A stretch of 64,000 nucleotides of DNA, taken from the NCBI RefSeq assembly GCF_018691265.1, contig NW_024881296.1:6479427-6543426 (forward strand), written 5' to 3'. A model generated the notes under the pieces. The model ran no database searches and was not told the origin of the DNA. It was given only the letters and a program-made list of their open reading frames with translations. This DNA is from Tyto alba. Taxonomy: Eukaryota > Chordata > Aves > Strigiformes > Tytonidae. A program made the translations under genes and the position numbers. Below, piece by piece: positions 31,901 through 45,433 of this stretch (positions within the stretch are counted from its first letter, which is position 1; each line of letters starts with the position of its first letter).

Positions 31901-34900
31901 GATTGGCTCTTTTCTGTGAACAACTAAAAAACCTGTTGATGCTATCTGTCAAGGCTCCTGTCAGTTGCTATGACTGTCTGTAACTCAACAAGTATCTTGG
32001 TTAGAAGTAGGATGCTAACCTCAAACTCCAAATTTCTCCTCTAAAAATCACATGGTGATGGAACCCAAACTCCACGCAAAGGGATGATGTAAGCAGAACA
32101 GCCACACTGTACAAAACCTGACAGGAACAAGAAGAAACCCACTCTGGAACAACTTGCCATCAATTTTTTTTTTCCTCCTTCAAATCATTGAGAAGAGCAC
32201 AGAACCAGGACCTCTCTCTCCAAATGCTCACACAGAAAGTTATAAATCCTAACACCGGCTGAGTTAGCATGCAGTCAGTACTTAAACCTTCCCAAAAGCA
32301 TCACATTTAGGAAAAAAAGAGGGAAGCACACTGTTTTACATACCACCCAGAAACAATGGATTTCAAGACAGGATATGCACACCTCTTTCTCTCATGTTTC
32401 TGCAGAAAAGTTTTTCTGGATGTCCTTAAAAACCCAATCATCTGGAACTTTTCTGGTAAACCAAAGCATGGTTAGGGCTTTACAGTCTACTGTACTCACT
32501 GGGGGGAGATCGCAGGGATTAGCAGGAAGTAGTCTAGATCAGAGAGGCGCCACATCAGACGATGAGGACTGTTCCATAGGACGTATTTATGCAACCTACA
32601 GCCAAGATTTGCAGAGCTTAAGTTTTATTTTTCAAAGCCTGTTCTCAGCTTTAAGTTGTGATCAAAAAAAAGAAGAAAAAATAATATATAAATAAATATC
32701 TGCAAGAACATAACTGATGAAAGAAAACCTGTTTGCCTCAGTCTGCAAACACCCTGAAACAACTCGAGGATATGAAATCATAGTTTTTAGCAACAGCAGT
32801 GGAAATTACTGATGGACAGATGATGTACCGCGAAACTAAAGGAAGATGAAGAAAGAGAAGCAGACACCAGAAGGAATAGCAGCACTGACAAGTCTGTATT
32901 ATCGTATGGGGAAAAATAATGAGTATCATGAGAACTAAGGAACAAGTAGAACAACAATAAATTCTGCAAACTACTAGATTCCAGATTTCTATACAAGAAA
33001 TCAACTTCCCCTTCAAATCAGCAGGCAATCACTTCAGGGTTAGCAGAAGTATAGTTTTCAGCCATAGACCACATTTTAAAATGAAATTTCTACATCATTA
33101 CTGAAAATAAACAACAGAACTCCTAAAACATGTATCTGTTACTGTACACTAACAGTGGATAGTAGTTTTTGAACAGGAGACAGCATTTTAGGAGATTACC
33201 CATGGGCAGCCAACTGATTTACTAACTTCTATTCTGTGTAGTAGATGGGCCTGTATCTCTACACTAAAGATACTACAGACCCCAAAACTCACTTTGTAGC
33301 CTCTCTAAGGTTTCATCTGATCAGAAGTGTGCAAACAAAGAAGAGGAAAACCAATTCTGAAGCCAAAGAAAGGCGGGAGGGAAGAGAGGAGCGGGTAAGG
33401 ACCCATGGACAGAGGAGGCACTTGCCAACCACATGCTGCAATAACAAAGGAAGCAAGTTCCACAGCAGAGGTTTTAATTGCAACTGCCCTGTTACTAACC
33501 CCAATGAAATGAAGCTGCAAGCACTAATGACTGAGATACCCCATCAGGGATCAGCTATAATTGCTTTTCTGTGTCCTCCAGTCCGTTAATCAACCACACT
33601 ACAAAACATTTCAGACCTCAGAGGTTACTCTCAGCACAGGGAATTGCAACTCCAAAGAAGAAAAAAGCCACCGCTCCACACACAGCACAATACTGTCATG
33701 CTCACAGCCACCCACTGTATGCAGAAGGCTGCTCACACAATCTGTCTCCCAGATAAAATGTTCACATGGAGTGGCCTTGCAAAAAGCTAACTACCTTCAG
33801 CCTGTCTGTATCTCCCTGAATGGCAGCTCTGCCCTCAAGCATATCAACTGGTCCCCCAGCTTGGCACACACACAAACCCTAAAGTGCCAGTAAAAAGACT
33901 GCAATACATTTTATTCCCAGGATCAATACAAGCAATGCTATGCAGCTATGAGCAAGATGATTTAAAGATACTCCAGAAAACAAGAATTCAATTCCTCTGT
34001 AAAGGCAACCTTAACTGAGGATTCCCAAGCCAAGATAACCCTTCCTTGCAAATGATGGGCAGATGATGAAAAAAAGCAAAAAAGATTTTTCAAAGGGAGA
34101 AATCTCAAAGGGACTCCATCTTCCCATCACCAGCATATTCCATTTCCCACCGAGTCCCTGAAGAATTCCTCTGCTCCTGCTAGAAAGCTGTACCCAAACT
34201 CAGGGGGAAGAGATAAAAAAAAAAAAGGTGTTTTGGAATTTTCACTCATTCAAAGGCAATTTTTCTTTGAGGTTTCACTTTGGAGCTATTACTTGTTGAA
34301 CTGTAGTAGCTGAAGTCTCACTAGTGAGGAAGGATCATTTGTTACTAGCTTTGCCTTTTAATGGGTGTGTACCTTCAAAGTAGCAGGATGTGAGTGTAGA
34401 AAGAGTAAAAGGCACAGTAAGAAGTCAGAAACAACCCTGCAACATTCATGTTGCTATATGAGAAGACTAAACTGAAAATAAAGCTAGTTGATAGGATCTT
34501 CATTTACATTTCTTGTCCTCCAGAAGAACACTATTTTCCATGTTTAGAAGGCTCTTTATAAAGTTATAGGACTAAATAGTTAAAAATATGTTTATCTTAT
34601 TACTATATAGCTCACAACATAATTTTGGAGTAGCCTTTGGCTCATGAGAGAGACCGCTCCCGTTTTCTATTTTCACTAAGGAAAATGACAAAGTCAGGAC
34701 TCCAGTCTAGGAACTCCTGTGTTGTTCTTGAGTCTGTGCCAGGTGTTAGAAGGCCTTGGGGAGTCACTTCATGTCATTTTCTCCAAGCTATAATGGAGAT
34801 TTAATAAAAATTTACTCAAGGCATTAATTTTAATGCAAAAATTGTAAATTTTTAAGTATCAACTATTTTAAGTATGGATCTTACTTCCAAGGCATCCCAA

Positions 34901-37589
34901 AGTACTGGAACAGGCAAAGCAAAGAGCAATAAAATAGTAAATTGCAACAGGAATTTCACTACAGCAAACCTCTTCTCAGTGAAAAATGATGAGTTACCAG
35001 CAGGATCCCCACAGGACCTGTACTTGTCATACATGACCTAGGAAAAGGGAGTGAGCAGCAGAGTGACAGTGTTTATATGGAATATCAAAATATGTTGCAT
35101 AATCCATCCTAGCCCTGACTACAGAGTGCCTGGATGACAAAATGACAGGTGAAATTCAGGAAAGAGTAAGTGCAAAGGAATAGCCTGGGGTTCGGAGGAA
35201 GCCTCCTTATACACAGTGATGGCATCCCAAACTGGATAGAAGAAAAACTGTAGTAAATAAATACAGGCCATTCTCCTAAGAACATCATCTTGGCACAGAA
35301 GTAGAGGCAACTAAAGTGTCATAAATCATTAGACAGGGAAAACTAACATAGAATGTATCACTATGCTAGCACACAAATTCGTGATGCACTTTTACATTAA
35401 ATATTGTAATTCTAGTCGCTTTACCTTAAAGTGGGATTAGTAGAACCAGGAAAGCTGCACAGAAGGGCAGCAGGAATGACCAGAAATATGGAACAGTACC
35501 CACCCAAAGAAATACTAAAAAGACTACAATTCTTCCGTTCAGAAGGGAAAGAGTTCCAGTTGAAAAATGTATGGAAGTAAATGCCAGACTTTTAAAACCA
35601 TGAAGAAAAAACAAAACAAAACAAAACCTACCAGGAAATGAGTTTTCACAATACAGAGTCTAGGAGACACTGAAATCACCAGGCAGTAGATTTTAAACAA
35701 AAGGAAGTTCCTTTTCCATCTAATCAAACTGCAGGACTCGTTGTTACAGGATGTTGCAGAGGCCAAAAGTACAAATGGCTTTTAAATCAAGATTACATAA
35801 ATTAATGACAAATATGTCCATCCATCTGTGCATATTACAAGCAGAGGTCCAGATGCAACCTCTGGCTCAGAGTTCCTGGATTGCCAGAAGGTGGATGGTA
35901 TATAAAAACACAGTTTATTTAAATTTTAAAGTTTCATATACACACCCATTATTGATTATTTACAACAAATGCATAATGGTATGAACACAGATGACAAATA
36001 CTCATGTGAAATGGAGATATCCAGTAAGGAAGAACTCCTATCTAGCAAACAGGAGAAGGCAACCTGCTGGAATCTGAAACTAATTAGCCAGAGTGCAAAA
36101 ACAGTCTAAGTTTTGAGCAGAGTGGGTCATCAGCATTTGAACAGTAATGATGGCTGGTTTACACTGTGTTTCACTGTATTTTAAGTTGTGGTTTGGTTGT
36201 TGCATTTTTTTTTGCTTTCTGTTTGTTTGTTTGTTTTTTAACAGTGAGACTGGGTTCTCTTCAAAAAGACATGGCTTTAACCCACAATTCAGGGATGGTG
36301 TAACATCTAGTTCATACAGAAGGTCACTTCAGATGAACACAACTCCATCTGGCTTCAATTTGCGACTAGATATAGGGCATGGATGGTCAAACTGGCATCT
36401 CCTGACAGGCACGCGTCTCTTATCTTTCGACCGCAGTCCTCGTGGAAGATAGCCCATCGACAGGGCGCCTGCAACTGCCGAGTACCTGGCAGAGAGCAGC
36501 AACTGAGGCAAGCCTCGTCCTCTGCACCCCTGCCAGGGGCAGCCCACCTCCTTCAGGACCAGCTCCTTCGCCCTCCTCCTCCTCTCCCTCCACGGCAAAG
36601 GGACCCGCCGCTGCAGAATGAGCTCTCCAGGGGAGCAGGGACAGGAGGAAAACTGAGCAGGAGCAGCAAGCACATGTAGGGAATACAGATGAAAGATGGT
36701 TAGAAGCTAAACAGGGAGTGAGGTTTGTAACTTAAGAGCTGCGGGTTTTTTGATTTATACAATGGCCTGACAAAATATATGAGCGTGACTCTTACCTGTT
36801 CAAAGGTTCCCTCCTCACACTTCTCTGAAACAGTTTTTAAGCAAAATGCCACCCATTTAACATTAAGTAAAATAAAACTAAAACGTACTGAAAATAATCT
36901 TGTCCTGATGTTTGTTACAAATTTGCTACATAAACTAAAGTAAAAATATGGGAGATATTAAAATAAAGCACTTTTTGGTAGTTTGTGGCTTTGAAACTGC
37001 ATATTTCACTCTTCTGTCTGTCTAGCAAAGAAAGGGCAACTATCCCTGGTGAACTACACCCCCTCACTATAGAAGAGGTGGCAAAATCATACGTAACTTT
37101 AAAATAATTTTTGAGAGAAAGTCTGAGCCCCCCTGTAGATAAACAATTAATTTAAATTTTTTAAACTTTTACTTAAGTCAGTCTTGTGAAGTGTACGCAT
37201 GCTTTAAATCAGCAAGCTATCCTAGGACAGGACTGCATAATGGGCATACGCACATCCGAACTGTGAAACAGGCGACGTAGGAGAAAACAGGCAACGGTCC
37301 AGTCTGTGGTACAGACTGTAGACTGACCACCTGGATGACCAAAAGGGATCCAAGCCAGGAATATTTCAAACTGTTACACTACTTACATATCCGACCACAA
37401 CGTTCCTTTAAGAAACAAATGACCACTAGTAGGAAGACAGACTTCTGGTCACTTCACTCAGAGATGCAATAAGCAGGACTTACTACTGACTGTGCCACTG
37501 CTGGAAAAAAACCTATTTTAACAGGCTACAAAAATTGGCTTGTTTTGCATCTCCTCCACTCCAAACTGCAGTATTTGTTTTTTTCCACA

Positions 37590-37870
37590 GGAGGGCTGAG
37601 GTTGTCAGGCAGAGATCATCTGCTCCAGTCCCCTGCTCAGAGCTGGGTCACTCACAGCAGGCTGAGTGATCAGCAGTCAGGTTTTGAGTATCTTACATTT
37701 AAATGGAATTTCTTGCATTTCAGCGTGCCCACTGTCTTGTCACTGGGCACCGCTCAGAGAAGCCTGGCTCCCTCTTCTTCACTCCCCCCACCAGGTATCT
37801 GTACACACTGATAGGGTCCCCTCGCACTTTCTCCTCTCTCCAGCATAAACAGGCTCTCTCGACCTCTCCA
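37590..37870 (-). mobile_element. CR1-type LINE fragment, 3' portion
   Basis: Several blocks read as diverged avian CR1 3'UTR in reverse orientation: a block around GAGATCATCTGCTCCAGTC, then CCCTGCTCAGAGC, GTTTTGAGTATCTT, CACTGGGCACCGCTCAGAGA and CTCTCTCCAGCATAAACAGG. The element is 5'-truncated, as most CR1 copies are, and has lost the terminal 8-bp microsatellite. Recognition rests on remembered CR1 organisation, with no alignment run. It supports a bird (or other sauropsid) source. Confidence 0.7.
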
Positions 37871-40800
37871 AGTACGACCTGAAAAAGCAAATCCACTATT
37901 ATGAAGAGTGCTACTGACTGGCTGATGCTCTGTCCTATAGGGGCTAACGGAGACACAAATAAGGTTAAGCCAGAGGTATGATTAGCCAACATCTACTTCG
38001 TTGGGCATCCTATAATATGCCAGCTGAAACCGAGTCAGTTTAAAATGCCTTTATCAACTGGCCGCAGTTTCCTTTCTCACAGCAGCAAGGCTGCGTGCCA
38101 GCTGCCTGAACAACAATGCAGCAGCCGCTGGGACCGGCAGGGCCCGACGCCTTCGGCCCAGCACCGACCACACGCTGCTCGAATGCGGCAGAAGCTGCTG
38201 AGGGAACGTGGCGACCACGGCGAGGGCAAGCTGCTTCAACAGGACAGAGAACAGCAACAAGAAAGATATATTAGCCAACTACAAACTGCTCTGGAAACCT
38301 TTCACACATCGCCACCCTGGATTTCTCTACAGTGCAGAGAACTTAAATACATGAGGATTTCTGCTGCAAAATTAGCATGGACCAAGTTTTTGATCCATAG
38401 CTATTTAAATGCCACACTATCACAACAGTCAGGTCTGTCTATTATTGTAATTTTTTTTCGTTTCATTTGACTAGTAACTTCAGGACTGTTCTAACTATAT
38501 AGCTGCAGCCTTTTGAACTATGCAAGCAGGAAGATAACCGACACTGGCACACCAGAAGGTCAGCAAGCCACAGCAAGAGCATGCCCAGCAAGGAAACCTA
38601 CAGCTTCTGCCACTTCACCCAGGATTTCAGGCTATCAACAGAACAAAGTGATGTGGATTGGCAACACAAGCTCCTCCTGTAAATAGATTTAAAATATCTT
38701 TGTAGAAAAAAAAAAAAAAGCACCCCAGCACAAGTCTTCATCCAGTTTACTGCATTTTAAAACTTCTTACAGTCATCTGACAACCAATGCAACAATTCCT
38801 CCACCCTGTTAGGACCAGCTTCCTGAACTTCCTTCGCTGCGTTCACCTTTGTATGATTTTCAATATAATGCTTGTTTTTGCTGAAATAAGACAAGGCAGT
38901 CTCAGGCTCTGCTCTCACAGCAGCATGCTGTGGCCACATAGCAGCAGCATCTCCTCGAAGTTGTATGTCATTTGTACAGTCTAGAATGCCTTCATGATCA
39001 AACTATGTGCTCTGAGCTGGGATGACCCTAAATTAATGTGTAAAATTAATCCTCTGGTATAAAATAGTGTTTTTAGTTAGGCCCCATTAATTACCCTACA
39101 GATATGGCCTTTGTCTCTTTGTTAGAGCACTATCCACACAACGTATACATAACTGCTCTACCTTTACACACAATGTCCACACAGACGTGCAGGCACGCAC
39201 ATTTCTACCCGATTCCTATTTATAACACTATATGCTAACAAAAATACTCTTGAGCAGTTTTAAGTTAAATGCCAAAGAACAAGCAAGTCTTCAAGTGTAA
39301 AGAGCTGTTACGTGCACAAAAGCATTACTCTATTTTGACAGACACTGCCCTGGAACAGTGAGTGAATTCGCTTTGGACCTGAAGGTTAGCACTGTCACTT
39401 ACCAGCTAATTCTGGCACAAGCCTGCACTGAAAATATGCTTTATCAGCTATCGTTAACCAACAACCTTCAGAAACTGGAAGGAGTTTACAATGATTTAAC
39501 AAGCACCAAATGACTTTTTCAAAAGGCCATGAAGACCAGCATTAGTCCTCCTTTCAATGTGTCTAGTAAGTCACAAAGGTGGAAGGCAAAAAGGGTATCA
39601 CAAATAATGATTACTCCATGCAGTAGCAGATGCAAAGTCAAATAACTTTACTGTTCTGCTCACTGAAAATACTGCTTTTTTCAAAATACTATTTCTTTAA
39701 TGTAGTGTAAAAAACATGCCTATGACCAAAGATCTTGCATCCATACATTCTGAGTAAGCCTATTTCCAAAAAACACCTGCAGAGTCCTTGGACTGTCCAC
39801 AGTCACTCCCTTACTGTAAAGTAACAAGATAAAGCAGCACAAGAGACAAGGAGCCCCATGAGTGTCCCACTGAATCAACCACTCACAACAGTCCCAAAAC
39901 GAATTTTGAACTGAAAAAGGGGCTGTCTTTGTACAAGAGCTCTCCAAGGAGCCTAAAGAACACCCATTTAGTTTCTGAATGGGCAAGAAGAAACTGCTCA
40001 ATAGAGAGTATCTGTCTCCCTTTTATAAAAAGTCTCCTTTCTGCTGCAGCAGAAAGCCTTCATTAGAGTTACAAGGTTGAATGTAGCTTACTAGCTACGA
40101 GTATACTACCCACGTATCTACAGGTACATACATACATACTAACAGTCAGTACAGAACAACATGGCAGAAACTAGAAAGACAGCATTTTGCAAAACTCCAA
40201 CAGCAACCTAGCCTGTTCAAGCCAAAAGCTATCAGATATTAACCAGGACAGTCTAAAAACCACAACTGAATTACAAACAGGTAAACGCAGGCAAATATCA
40301 CAAAAGAGAATAACATGCTGCTGATTTATTTACAGGAAATAGCTGGCAACCTATTTAGAAACTAAGCATCATCCCGAAAAAGGGAAAACATCTCTCAAAC
40401 ACCCAGTCAAGGTTACTGATACAACTAACCCAGAGATTTGAGGAGAACTGCTGTTCAGACAGTCCTATGACTTGGCAGGACATCACTTCCAAGGAATTTC
40501 AGTCCAAGAGGCCACTGGCAAGGGAAGAGAGTTCTTCTTCTCGAGCTGTACAGCTATGATGAGAAGTATCCCACTTCATTTTTGGTAGGTACTGAATTGA
40601 GCACATTCTGCACAGGAGAGGCAGCATAGCACATCAAAGCAGCACCACAGTCAGAAAAATCATTGATACTACTGACAGGAAAAAATTAAATTAATTACCC
40701 ACAGTGTACTGAAATCACTGATGTGCACAAACCACAAGGCTACGGGATCCTAATGTCCAGAATATCCACAACTCAAAAAACTAACTACAGCTGCACAGTC

Positions 40801-42343
40801 AAAAATGACTGGGAAAAAGCAAGCAACAAACCAACACAGATTTTCACAGAGCCACCCTAGTGCACCAGGGAACAGCAAGGAAACAGGACAAGAAAAGTGA
40901 AATAGTACTGAAATCGCCCATTTTGGAGCCCCTGAAGCAGATCGAGTGCTGGGCCTGTCACAAGGGGATGTGGCCGAGCAGGGACCTTCCTCACAGCAGC
41001 AGCCAGCAGCAAACAGTAGCAAGCTGCAGCACAGTGCTCATCACAGAGGATTCCAGTCCAGCTCTCTCTTGAAACTGAAACCAAAAATGTCTTTGGTGCT
41101 AATAAAATTCTAGAATGGATAAGGACAGCCAACAAACATAAGAAATCTAGCTAGTAGGTTGGTTTTGAAGCTGGGGGTGAGGGGCAGAGATGGGGGGGTG
41201 GGGCGGGAAGTAAGTTTTCATTTGGAGAAAACACTTTTTTTCCTTGTGCATGTTAGAGGGTGCATGGTGGATAGACCAGAAAAGCTTCTGTATAAAACTG
41301 TCACAAGTAAGATCCCTGGAGGACAGAAGAATGCATTTCTGATAGCAAGAACTGAGTCGCACACCCAATACGGAAGAGCAAAGAAAAGAAAGGTTAAGAA
41401 ACAAAAAAATATATAGCTAGCAAAGATTTCTTAAACTGTATTCAAATTTTCACGGGCAAATTTTGGGATAATCAGTCCCTAAGTGTTAAACTAAGGCTGT
41501 AGTTTGGCAAACACTTTAAGCTGGCATAAATTTGCATTGCTGCTGAAAGAAAGTCTCACCATCTGCCAGTCCGCTGTGCCAGCACAAACATCCGAACACT
41601 GAAGCAGGAGCACTTCTTTTGCCAGTTTATTTTTCAGATGGATCAGCTCCCCAAACCAGTTCACAGGATGGCCATGTAAATACTTGTGCTGGCAAAGAAG
41701 AGTGACTACTTCTCCAGCAGCGCCAGCCGAAAAGTGTTCATTGAACTACTGCCTAAGATATGGAGAATATAGGTACGGAGAAGTTCCTAGCAGTCACAGG
41801 CAGTGCTCCCCGCCCTCAGACACACAGTATTCATATCACACTTCAAAGTTACACTCACCACAAAGCTGCCCCTCAGAAACTAGTCTCTCTTTGTAATTTT
41901 CTCCAGTAGGAGAACCTGACAGAATCTCGGCAACTTTCACGTTTTCATTTTCACTGGCCATAAACAAGTGTATTTTCCGGATGCTGTGCTTCTCGATCAA
42001 AAGATCATTTGCATTTATAAGAGACAACAGATGGACTATTGATTATCTGTTCCGTTTGGGACCCAAAATGTTTGTACGTGAAGAACAACAAATGAAATTG
42101 TACTCATCACATGTCAGGGCTCTACTCCAACAAGGATATAAGAACTGTGGGCTGCTGAGGATCCATGAATCATCATACAATCCTTCGCTGGCCAGTACAT
42201 TCGTCTAGAAGAAAACATGATGGCCAACAGAAACACTGCTGTCAGGAAAATAATCAATAAGGATGAGCATCAGTCATATCCTGTATCAAGGTCAATCAAC
42301 TGCTGGGAAACAGACCTAGCCACACTTTCCCACAACTCAGTGC

Positions 42344-42942
42344 TGATATAATTGGCTGAAGTCCAATTTCATAATAAGCATACAATTTTATTTGGGTTCA
42401 CCCAATTTAGGGTGAGAAGCAATAAGCAAAGCAGCGCTGGGCGCGTGGGGAGTCTCAGCTCTGCCACACGCACCCCGAGGTCTAACAGCAGGGTCTTTTA
42501 TACTCCTGCACCTGCGTCCTCACCAATCCCCGTTTACCAGAGAGCCGTCCTGCTCCTCCTTCACCGGATCATTCGAGCTGCTGGGGTACATGCCCGTCCC
42601 CTGTTGGGTCCTCTGAAAGTCTGGAGGTCTCTGCCTCTTGGCGCGCTGTTCTCCTGTTGGATCTTTTGAAAGTGGCAGGGTTTTGTCTCTCCGCAGGTGT
42701 TCCTCAGCAGAGGTTGCATCAGCTCAAGGCAGAGTTTCTAAGAAGCGGTTACATTGTTCCAAGCAAGAAGCAAGCTCATCTATATTTTACTCTTGCATAT
42801 TCTCGATTTGATTCCAACATTCATCACAATTATTATACAGGTTATAGTGATCACACATCATTTCAGACCCACACAGGGTACAACAATTACACTTATCGCA
42901 CCGTATTTTATTTTGACACGAATCATGCCTATGTTTTCCACA
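42344..42942 (-). repeat. ERV-A 3' LTR
   Basis: The 599-bp long terminal repeat starts TGTGG on the minus strand and ends TATCA. It has a TATA-like box (GTATAAAAG, 42495-42503) and an AATAAA at 42387-42392 about 110 bp further on, which together define U3-R-U5. It matches 47046-47644 except at 42346, 42355, 42676, 42677, 42731 and 42898. Because the element is sense to EGLN1, this poly(A) signal could end intronic transcripts early. Confidence 0.93.
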
Positions 42943-42954
42943 ATTCCCCCCTTT
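42943..42954 (-). other. ERV-A polypurine tract
   Basis: AAAGGGGGGAAT on the minus strand abuts the 3' LTR. It is the plus-strand primer site of retroviral reverse transcription and fixes the element's orientation. Confidence 0.88.
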
Positions 42955-43066
42955 GTCTTTGTTTATGTCACTGATTCGTTTCTTGGTTTCTCATTCGATA
43001 ATGGCTTTCTATGCTGCCATTAACGTTGGGGTTGTTTCAGTTTCTAATACCATTAATGGTGTCTTA

Positions 43067-45068
43067 CTATTCTTTATTTCCGATTGCATACTTTGCACCA
43101 CCGATCGTATTAACTGAGTAAAACATGGAATTATATATACAAGGGATAATTAACAACCCTCCAAACATTCCCAAGAGTACAATACCCACGTTAGTAATCC
43201 AATCACCATTAAAGAATGACCTCCACGATCCTAAATTTCAATGTTAAAGCCATTCCACGTTTGCACTGAGACATGGGCTACTTTCTTCATTTCTCTAACC
43301 AGTTCATCTATAACCCTTCCTTTGCCATCTATTTGTATACAACAATTGGTGAGATTAAATATCCCACAAACTCCCCCTTCTTGTGGCAACAGGTACTCCA
43401 ATGCTAAACAATTTTGGTATATTGCAGTTCTTATTTTTGTATTTTTGTTTTGCAAGTTGAAACAGTTTTGTTTCCTACTGTTTCAACTACTGCTTGTAGC
43501 CGTATAATTCTGTTTAACATGTATATCGGAGTTCGATAGCCCCAAGATCCATCCTCTGCCCTTGTCGCTGGATCATAATAGGCTATTATTCTCTCTGGAG
43601 GCCATTCATTATCTTTCCAATTCCCAATTTGTAAACCTCCCTTGTATCTTCTCAACTTATCAGATTCTGTATACACAGGGACCCCCAATCGTTCTCCCCT
43701 ACCTACTGGCAACAAGAAGAACCTAGGTCTAATTGTACCTATTATACATGACCCAATTCTTTGGTAAAGCTGTGAAGGCTATTTTTCCACAAATCCAATA
43801 GTGTCCCTCCAGTGCAGGCCAACCATTAGGTACATTGTTCCCATTTGTCCAGTTGGCCACTTGTGGATTTATTTCCACTGGATCCCCCCAATTATCCCAA
43901 TCCTTCCTCATTTTATTCCATATATATCCTCCTTCACAAATTAGATTTCCCACCGGCTCCCCTTTCTTGGCTAGGTGTTGGAAACAGCTTCTCCCTACTA
44001 TATTAGTTTGTAAAATCCACTGTTGTCTTCTATCCTGACTATTTACCTTCCAGATCCTAGGGTCAGTTATATTACTCTCTAAGGCTTCCCAAGGCTAGTG
44101 TTCTTCCTGATTTGTCCCTCCACACACATAACAATTAGTTACTTTTAGCGCTTTTGCTATATTTTCAGCAAGGTTCACAAACAGATTTTTAGCAACTGTG
44201 GGAATTTCATATTGGACTCCTGTTTCCATTTCATGATAAAACGAGTTGAATAATAAACGATGCTGTATGGTTTGCCTTACTTCTTCATGATAAATTATTC
44301 GGACTATGGCTCCTGGATCGTAACCGGAGGCCCAGATCTTGATTCCGAAATCTGTTACCTTTTTCGTTATTCTCCAAGACGAAGGATCTATAATTGTTAG
44401 ATTGACCAGCGTACAGTTATAAAGTCCACAAGCTGAACTTGCCTTTATCTTTTCCAATTTGGCCTTCAGATAGGGACAATGATATTCATAGCCCCAGTTA
44501 GCGGTTGTAGCGGTTGCCCAACACACAGCCTCCCATGTATTTCCACACAAGTGGCCTCCGTGGACCCTGGATGCAATGTAAGAATTTCCACGATTCGTAC
44601 ACATGTATTTTTCGGTTTTCCCGTATTGTCTCCTCTGATTTATATCTCCACAGTCAGCTGAGTAATAGTCCCTATCAACCGCTTGGCAGACATCAAAAAT
44701 GACCGATACCAGGGAATTAGGACTATAAACTGCCAAAGTTTTCCATCCGTCATATTTTTCTTTATCTTTCCCTTTCTTTATGTATCCTTCTGTTTCCAAT
44801 TCTATCCAATAGAGAGTTGGAAGTATTTCAGAATCATAGCACATGACCTTGTTGGTCGAAAGATCCTTACAGAGTTCATATTTGGTTTGATTATATATGC
44901 AATCACCCATACCATGATCTGCCCTTTACATTCATAGTGGGTATGGTAGACTATATCACCTTGCATTGTTACAGCAATACACTCGCTGCAATGGTCGGAA
45001 GAGGTGTCCACACCTTCCCACAGGGTTCCAATCAGGACCCACACCAAGAGAGGTCCGGTCAGGATCAT
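43067..45068 (-). pseudogene. ERV-A env, gamma-type envelope, multiply broken
   Basis: It starts at ATG 45068 with a hydrophobic signal peptide (MILTGPLLVWVLIG). A frameshift near 44920 is followed by a 271-codon surface-unit frame with a CYVCGG motif, ending at TAG 44097-44095. SU-like sequence continues beyond, with further stops near 43727 and frameshifts near 43715 and 43450. The transmembrane unit keeps the region corresponding to the immunosuppressive-like segment and a [10 protein letters not shown] cysteine motif (43231-43455), then a membrane-anchor segment ending at TAG 43069-43067. It resembles envelopes of the ERV3/HERV-R-like gamma group; that assignment is from memory. No full-length product is possible. 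Confidence 0.85.
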
Positions 45069-45433
45069 AATGCTCAGCGGTCACCGCCCCAGGGGGTGCA
45101 GACCTCAGCAGACCTTGTCAGCTGCAGCACCGATTCCCTCTGGCCTTGCCCTCTCCGGCTTTTACTGGGGTGTGCCATTCTTCTCTTTGTGGGTGATAGG
45201 AATTATTTTACTCAATACAGGACTTCCAACACGAACAAGGGCTTGGAAAAAGTGGGGAAAAGCGGGTTCCTTTTACTAAAAAGTACGTCTGCTTTCTATA
45301 CGCTGTTCAATTAGAATTTACCTTTCTACAGAACTCAATATGAACTTCCCTCAGCCGTTACATCAAGTCCTTTTAAAGGTGAGTTTGGTATTTCCAGATT
45401 CAGTTACGACCCTCCATTCCTTTATAGGTCCCT
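45069..45433 (-). other. ERV-A deletion scar between gag and env
   Basis: Only about 365 bp separate the gag stop from the env ATG. Everything from mid-capsid through protease, RT, RNase H and most of integrase is missing. A short open tail before env (near 45170-45110) could be the end of integrase. I see no clear polymerase motif. Confidence 0.6.

Noticed and set aside
42352..42669. 105-codon plus-strand frame, repeated at 47054-47371
   Set aside because: Antisense within the ERV-A LTRs and explained by LTR duplication.
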